DNA of 64,000 nt from Sclerodactyla briareus (taxonomy: Eukaryota > Echinodermata > Holothuroidea > Dendrochirotida > Sclerodactylidae): the NCBI GenBank assembly GCA_026419785.1, contig JAODTK010000965.1, positions 434,001-498,000 on the forward strand, read 5' to 3'. Below are positions 58,488 to 64,000 of the stretch, one piece after another. The first letter of the stretch is position 1. Every line of letters begins with the position of its first letter. Under the pieces are notes generated by a model that was not told the DNA's origin, made no database searches, and saw only the letters and a program-made list of their open reading frames with translations. A program made the translations under genes and the position numbers.

Positions 58488-58926
58488 TAAGGGTGGTCAC
58501 ACTATAACGATTTTTGTATCTTCGCATGCACGATCTTTTAGATTTCGGCTCTGAACCACGAAGATGGATGGGGTCTGTGTGGTAACAATTGTCAGAATAT
58601 ACTGTACATTATCACAATGCCTTCTCAATACTCGAAAGTGTTCGAAAATACCGTCATCTAAATGGCGTCATATCGAAAGATGGTAAGAGTCGTAGATAAA
58701 TCGTTGAGCTCAACGATAATAGGAAAGATATGATTATCAAAACGCGGGGGGAAGGGGCTTTTTCCACATTGGAATGGAATGGTTTGGCAGAATAGCGAAA
58801 AAGTCCTCCATCCATGTGGGCGGGGTGTTCCAGCCCATCGTATTAATAGTCCCGATATTAATCGGCCTGAAACAATAAATCGGATCGTTGCCGACACGCG
58901 ATATGTTATATAGTGGACCGGACTTA
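58488..58926 (-). mobile_element. MITE, copy 2 (~435 bp), in legumain intron
   Basis: Reverse orientation of the element at 12868-13295, with all interior landmarks. The ends are TTAA|GGGTGGTCACACTATA on the left and TATAGTGGACCGGAC|TTAA on the right. The perfect TTAA on both sides may be the target duplication (piggyBac-like preference) or part of the terminal repeat. An 18-base perfect palindrome, ATCGTTGAGCTCAACGAT, lies near the centre (58700-58717). Confidence 0.8.
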
Positions 58927-59593
58927 AGTCATCAGGTTGAGATAAACAGGTAGAGACCATGATATTTCTCAAACCAGCTCAAGTCCAAAAGAAGTAAGAG
59001 AGTTTGATGAAGTAGATGACCCAAACCGACGTGACCGACAAAGTCAGCAGCAAGCAGAACAGGCACTGTAGAAGAGGTAAGAGGGTGGAGCCTTGTGAAA
59101 TCATGCCACCACTTCAACATGACGCCAGTGACTTGCATTATACTTGCCAACGTCCAGAGGATGGGCAGTGAATGATGAAACTTTTGTGTCAATTCTGTGT
59201 CGGAAGACATAGGAATGGCTGCATCATTTTTTGTTGTCATGGAAATCGATTGTCCCAGGTTGTGGTCCTGAAAAACATGGCGTTAGGTCTGAGGTCACCA
59301 GAGGTGAAGTTTGCAAAATTTAGCAATTTTCAAAAATTCATGGCATTCAGACACTTGGGGAATGTGTAGACTAACAGTGGTTCCAAATACATCAAGGCCA
59401 ACTTCATTGAATAAACCCGCCCCTTCCTTATGTTCATTTTATGTTGTCCTTTTGATATGAGAAGTCCCCTTATAATCTCATCGCCTTCCATTGTTAAAAA
59501 GTGGGAATATACAATGTTGGCGGTTTGCCCGCCAGGTGTTTCTAGTGTCCTCCAAACATTATGTGATGATTTCAATCTTTAAAATGATTTCAG
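58927..59593. other. Legumain intron
   Basis: No repeat or exon defined. The 'gaggtcaccagaggtgaag' phrase resembles units of the tandem families. Confidence 0.45.
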
Positions 59594-59774
59594 CACCCAA
59601 GTGTCATGATCAAGAAGTGGAAGTCATGTGCGTAGGGTCAGCGACGGAGAGAAGACAGCTGACCTGTTAATGACCCGCCCAGCCCATCTGGCCATCAAGG
59701 AGAAGAGATGCTACCAGGCAGCAGTCAGCGCCTTCTCTGACAACTGAACTGCTAACTGCTTCCGTCTCGGCAGG
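59594..59774 (+). CDS. LGMN: Legumain exon, C-terminal stabilising domain, frameshift and in-frame TGA
   Basis: Acceptor aaaatgatttcag (to 59593) opens HPSVMIKKWK. Then a one-base surplus before 59628 leads to VRRVSDGEKTADLLMTRPAH, LAIKEKRCYQAAVSAFSDN, a TGA at 59745-59747, then TANCFRLGR to donor AGG|GTAAGT. Human legumain has ARHLIEKSVRKIV...CYPEALLHFRTHCFNW, so the C-Y-Q and C-F anchors of the C-terminal helical domain are kept. Without the single-base shift the frame stops at TAG (59633-59635). The TGA stands where family members have a short variable link, possibly a Cys codon (TGC/TGT). Two separate defects in one exon make an assembly error or a decaying allele the main options. Confidence 0.8.
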
Positions 59775-60465
59775 GTAAGTGTCAATAATGAGCGAGCGAT
59801 GATGATTAATGGATGAGTTCAATAAAATGGGAATAAATAGATAACTAAATAGATCAATTAATGTGTGGAAGTGTACAGCACACAATACCATATGTATTTG
59901 CCCATTTATATAAAGTGTCACTCAAACAGTGCTAGAAGAAAATCTTATGACGGTTGATATTTAAAAAAGGCACTGCTGTCTGGTAGCAGCTGGCGAAACA
60001 GTGCCAGCAAGGTTCGATTATGCCACGGATGAAACTTGTCCTATGTCATTTGATATCGATAAATGGTATATCACCATTTGAAAGTCACTTTAAAATTAGT
60101 CCCTCAATATGCCAAGATGTTTCTGTTGTGAACTCATCATAACTGAACAACTGCAAGGTACTGTGGGACAAAAATGCTTCTTCAAGGTTTTAGGAGGGAT
60201 CTGATTCATCTCAGAAACATGTTCATGTGAACTAAGAATGACCCTTAGAGATGAATTGCTTTCACTTTGTATGTCTCTTCACTTTGGCAATCAATTGAGC
60301 AAGGATCTTACCCCTGTATGGTATTGGAATGGTATTCACAATGATCCGGGTTGCCGGCATCCCTTGCCCTATGGGCTTCCTGACCTCAACCATCAAACAC
60401 ACTTGTGATGTCCCTCCGACTCATCCCACTTGAATCATGCTGTCTGTTCTCATTCCCATAACGAG
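59775..60465. other. Legumain intron
   Basis: No repeat or exon defined. Confidence 0.4.
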
Positions 60466-60550
60466 TATGCCCCCGGCCTGTCTCGTCTTCGGCACCATGT
60501 GCGACCTTGGCATCCAGGAGGGAAAGGATATGGGATCGGGAAAATGCACT
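60466..60550 (+). CDS. LGMN: Legumain, probable last recognisable exon, frame-disrupted
   Basis: After a possible acceptor (cattcccataacgag, to 60465) the text reads Y-A-P-G-L in one frame. It then shifts, after the C5 run at 60470-60474, to CLVFGTMCDLGIQEGKDMGS. Human legumain ends [20 protein letters not shown], so Y-A, L-V and C-D/C-E followed by a short polar stretch fit in order. The 3' border is not defined. The open frame runs on to 60689, and family members end 15-20 residues after the Cys. The conserved Cys pairs in the stabilising domain. The exon assignment is good; its exact ends are guesses. Confidence 0.6.
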
Positions 60551-61446
60551 CTGTTTTTTGGTCAATTGAATCATAGTTGTAAATTTTGGATAGGAAAAGA
60601 AGCATTATTATTGGTCTTGGTCCACACAAATCACCATCTAGAACATTACTGTGGACAAGGGATAAGTAATGTTTTATTCCATAACTGTTAGCTATCGAAA
60701 TGTCATAACATGGATTATAGTGTGGTATTATTTTATTTTTTCCGGGCATGAACACATTATAGAGCGTTTGAGCATTGTCAGGGTTTTCAAACATGGGAAA
60801 TAATAGAATATGTGGAGGAATTGTTTGAGGTTGTTTGGCACATATTACATACATTATATACAACTTTGAAGTACAATAGCTATGGAGGCAGAAATCAGAT
60901 CAATGGATCCAGTTTGGCTTCTCCGGTACTAAAACAACTCATACCTACTCCCCTAAAAGTACAATAGTCATGTAAAAACATCTTCCCCCAATTGTTTGAA
61001 ATGCTATTCTAGCTCTACTATTCCGTGTAAGTTGTGACAAGTCAGCTTCTTCGACGTAAAAATGGGCATTTTCACATTTTTAAAGGGGTACTTTTGAGTC
61101 CTTGTGACGTCACCTATCCTTTTCTGCTATATTGTCCTTAGATTAGAAGAAGTGTGCAGGTTCAGAAAAGTGCAAAATATTTGGCGCCCAGGAACGTGGT
61201 AATGACAAGGTGTGTTCCACTATGAGTAAATAGCTGTTCCACCTCCTTGGTGTTTCTTGCGCACGCCTAAAATAACAGAAAAGTTTGTTTGAAATTCAAC
61301 GTGCAAAATAATGCAATCACGTCTGAGCATGCTTCTCTGGAGCCACATATTCATAGCAAAGTCTACTATTGTGCAGAGTGTCGGAGGACACATTGCAACT
61401 CTGTATAGTTTGGAATATAACCTTGCCACATCCTGGCAGTGGCAAC
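60551..61446. other. Downstream of legumain; no gene recognised
   Basis: May hold the rest of the legumain last exon and 3' UTR. No other exon seen. Confidence 0.35.
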
Positions 61447-61775
61447 TTATACCTTACTTGGCCTTAAAACATTATGTATAGATGTAGTGGCAATCATCTT
61501 TTGGGTGGATGCCATCATGGGAACTACATTCAGAATCCACTGCATTTTAGCAAAACTCTGGCACATGACCAATGTACTCTCATTTACTATTCCAGAAATA
61601 GTCATCGAGACCAGTGCTATGCTAGGATATTTAGCGCAAGTGTTTGTCATTGCCCTTGTTTGGAACAACTCCGTTTCCAGTAGTTTGTTGTACATGTCAC
61701 TGTTTATTTCACGGATCTTGAAGGCATTCACAGGCTGCTTGAAATGCTGAGGGTGGCTAGCTGCTGAGGTCTCCT
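61447..61775 (-). CDS. Hypothetical exon-like open frame
   Basis: On the minus strand an acceptor-like 'gctgtgcag' precedes 109 open codons beginning ETSAASHPQHFKQPVNAFKI and ending just before a weak AAG|GTATAA. Beyond the TAA, similar-looking text continues (YKLPLPGC..). The composition looks protein-like, but I recognise no family. It could be a decayed mobile element or a chance frame. The opposite strand is also open over 61439-61750. Confidence 0.2.
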
Positions 61776-64000
61776 GCACAGCTCCGGAACGAGTTCAAGA
61801 TTCCTTCAACTCATTTACACAGATTTTTATAACCTTATGCCTTTTATTTTGGTGATTTGTTTTTTAACATTTCAGAGATTTTTTTTTACATATAAGAGAT
61901 TTTTTTCTACTCCTCAAAGATAATATGTTTCACTCTGATTGATCTGAACGCAATTTCTTTCCAGTTTAAGCCCAGAAAAACAAAATTTTTTAACAAAAAA
62001 AGATTTTCCTTTAAGTGTTAGACACATTTGACATAGTGTGTTTATGAAACAAGGATCTAATTGCCCAGCAATTATACGTGTGCGCATACCTGTGTGGTGT
62101 ATTATACAGTGTCCGGGAATTGGGAGACCGGGAGGGCCATATCCCAGGGGGGATCCACAGGAAATATTATCGTACAGGGCATGTTTTTGGCGAGTGCAAG
62201 TAGTGTCAACAGTTGTTATTTGGCATAACCAATCAAACCAGCGCTCGTTGGTCTGTGCACGTGCAGGCATGGATTATGCATGCTCGAGAACGCATTGTTT
62301 GCCACTTCACATACAGTCCTCTAAACCTCCTAACCTTAGCGATCCCTTGGAATAAATTTTAGCAGTGAGAATTGAATAACTTTACATTGTCAGGGAATTC
62401 CACTCATTTTTTTTGTCTCTCAGCACCCCTCGCTAAGGAGAGCCCTTTCCTTTTTTGACCATCTTGCTAGTTTAGCACTGTGGTGTTGGCAATTGTCGGC
62501 AGAATTAGCTGGCTAAAGTTGCTCACGAACCTTGCTGCGCAGTTAATTTCGTGAATACCACTCTCCATAAGTGAACAGGACCTTGCTTGGTCCATTCTAA
62601 TGCTGCCCAGTACATGTGGTTAGATTTTGGAGCATGACTGCCCCTAACATTTTAGGATCCAATTTGGACTGGGAGCTACCACAATTGCAGCAAAGATAGG
62701 CAAATCCGGCGAGAGGGCAAAAGTGAGAAGAATTTCCCACCAGTGACAAATTATTTTCACATACTCAGATATATGAACCAAACTCATGCTCCAGTGAATT
62801 TAGGCAAATTATATTTTTCCAGATCAGACGAGCCCATTGTGGCATGTCCTTTGCAGGGTCAATTTCATGATTATCATCATTATTCAGTTGAGGTGTAGTA
62901 TTCAATCAAATTAAGTTACCAAAAATTGAGTCATATTTTAGAACTTCCTTTGCAAGTAATTGCATGTCATTGGTTGTCTTTGAAGGAAAAAAAATTGTTA
63001 TATTTTTTTATCAATTTTATAAATTATGCATTTAATCACCTTTGCATCGTTTTGAACTATTCATGTTTTTAAAATGATGTTTATATTCCAAGCAGATGAC
63101 AAGGATGAAAGCTTGCCATTTCAATATGGCACAGGTTGTGGCATGCAGGATTTTGTTCAGTAAAGGGCACACCCCTTCCCTGTGATCACCATTGCAACCA
63201 CTCAGAAGAAATATAATAATTTATTTCCCTTTTCCCCAATATGCAATCTGGACCATTAGTTTGTCGAAAATTTTGAATTTGTCATGAATGGCGATATTAC
63301 CACATGTCCTACCCATTTCTACCCCGTCCATTTCTACATGGGAACCTGGTTATAAGTGTTATCTCTCTTGACAAATAGGAGAAATCCTCTAAGCAACGAG
63401 CAGTATTTGTGATCGTTTGTGAAATTTTTACATCGTGGCAGAGTGCAATACATTGATTGAGGTTGTGATGATCAGTACTATGTGAAATTTGTGAATAACA
63501 AAGATAAGCAAGGGAAATCCAATTGTCTGTGTTATTAATTCTTGTCGTTAGCATAGAGTGGAATAGAGATGAATTTAATGTCCCCAGGTTAGGGAAGCCA
63601 GCTCTGGCTACACGATAAACCCTGGCCATATTGTTTTGTGGAGAGCACGGCCCTAGCTCCCCTTCACTTTCCAACTATCTCGATAAATCCAGGCTGGGGT
63701 GTGACCAATCCCCACCTGCACTCTGGACCCCCATTTCATGCCCCCATCAAAAAAAAAAAATGTTGAGAAACTGCAGGAAGGTTCCTGTATTAGAACAATA
63801 CTAGGAAAAAGCTGGGACAAACTGGTGAATCAGTGATAATGGTTAATTATATCATCATAACCAGTGACGGGAAAAACATACCCTCAGAACATATTTCCTA
63901 GTGGCGTCCTCCACGGGGGAAAATTACACAATTTTCCAAAGGTTGTGTGAAACTGTTTGGTAATTTTCCCAGGTTTTTTTTTTTGGCAAACGTGGGACAT
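61776..64000. other. No gene recognised
   Basis: AT-rich sequence with several T-runs and no definable repeat or exon. The minus frame 63309-63674 has no family features. The window ends inside this stretch. Confidence 0.4.

Overview
This is a eukaryotic, intron-rich, repeat-laden genomic window, almost certainly from a marine invertebrate. It has no operons, no prokaryotic-style gene packing, no rRNA or tRNA gene and no CRISPR array. Short exons with GT/AG borders sit kilobases apart, among tRNA-derived SINEs, MITEs, a LINE scrap and many degenerate tandem arrays. The frequent TAGGCCTA-like words and TGACCTTTGACCT-bearing arrays would fit an echinoderm or hemichordate, but that placement is an impression, not a proof.

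Three genes can be supported. (1) Plus strand, 3390-3558: the terminal exon of a gene I do not recognise. (2) Minus strand, 11333-18342 and possibly to about 22187: LRR1, the leucine-rich-repeat substrate receptor of CUL2 ubiquitin ligase that helps unload the CMG helicase. Three exons are clear and a first exon is tentative. (3) Plus strand, 42321 to about 60550: legumain (asparaginyl endopeptidase, LGMN). Nine exons carry the catalytic His and Cys, the activation peptide and the C-terminal stabilising domain. The exon coding for the signal peptide and N-terminus was not found. The first gene and LRR1 converge on a 7.8 kb repeat-filled interval. LRR1 and LGMN point away from each other across about 20 kb of mobile elements.

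Several LRR1 and LGMN exons carry one-base frameshifts or in-frame stops, while splice borders and flanking family residues are kept. Some shifts lie in homopolymers. LRR1 is usually single-copy and essential, and two unrelated genes show the same damage. The simplest reading is an unpolished long-read assembly rather than two decayed genes; only read mapping or transcripts can settle it.

Repeat layout: 1-1870 degenerate arrays; 3580-4660 a ~275 bp array; 7240-9010 a ~130 bp array; 9095-9745 a GGATGGATA minisatellite; 14200-15440 a ~150 bp array; 23-24 kb a dispersed repeat and a LINE fragment; 26.7 kb a SINE; 29123-32668 a 3.5 kb foldback-like element; 35.2-35.8 and 56.1-56.7 kb more arrays. 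One ~430 bp MITE family occurs twice, in opposite orientation (12.9 and 58.5 kb). One tRNA-derived SINE family occurs twice in the same orientation (42.6 and 57.7 kb), both inside LGMN introns or their edges.

The most unusual object is the foldback-like element. Its two arms each hold five copies of a ~188 bp unit in mirror order, share matching outer ends, and enclose a loop with no recognisable transposase.
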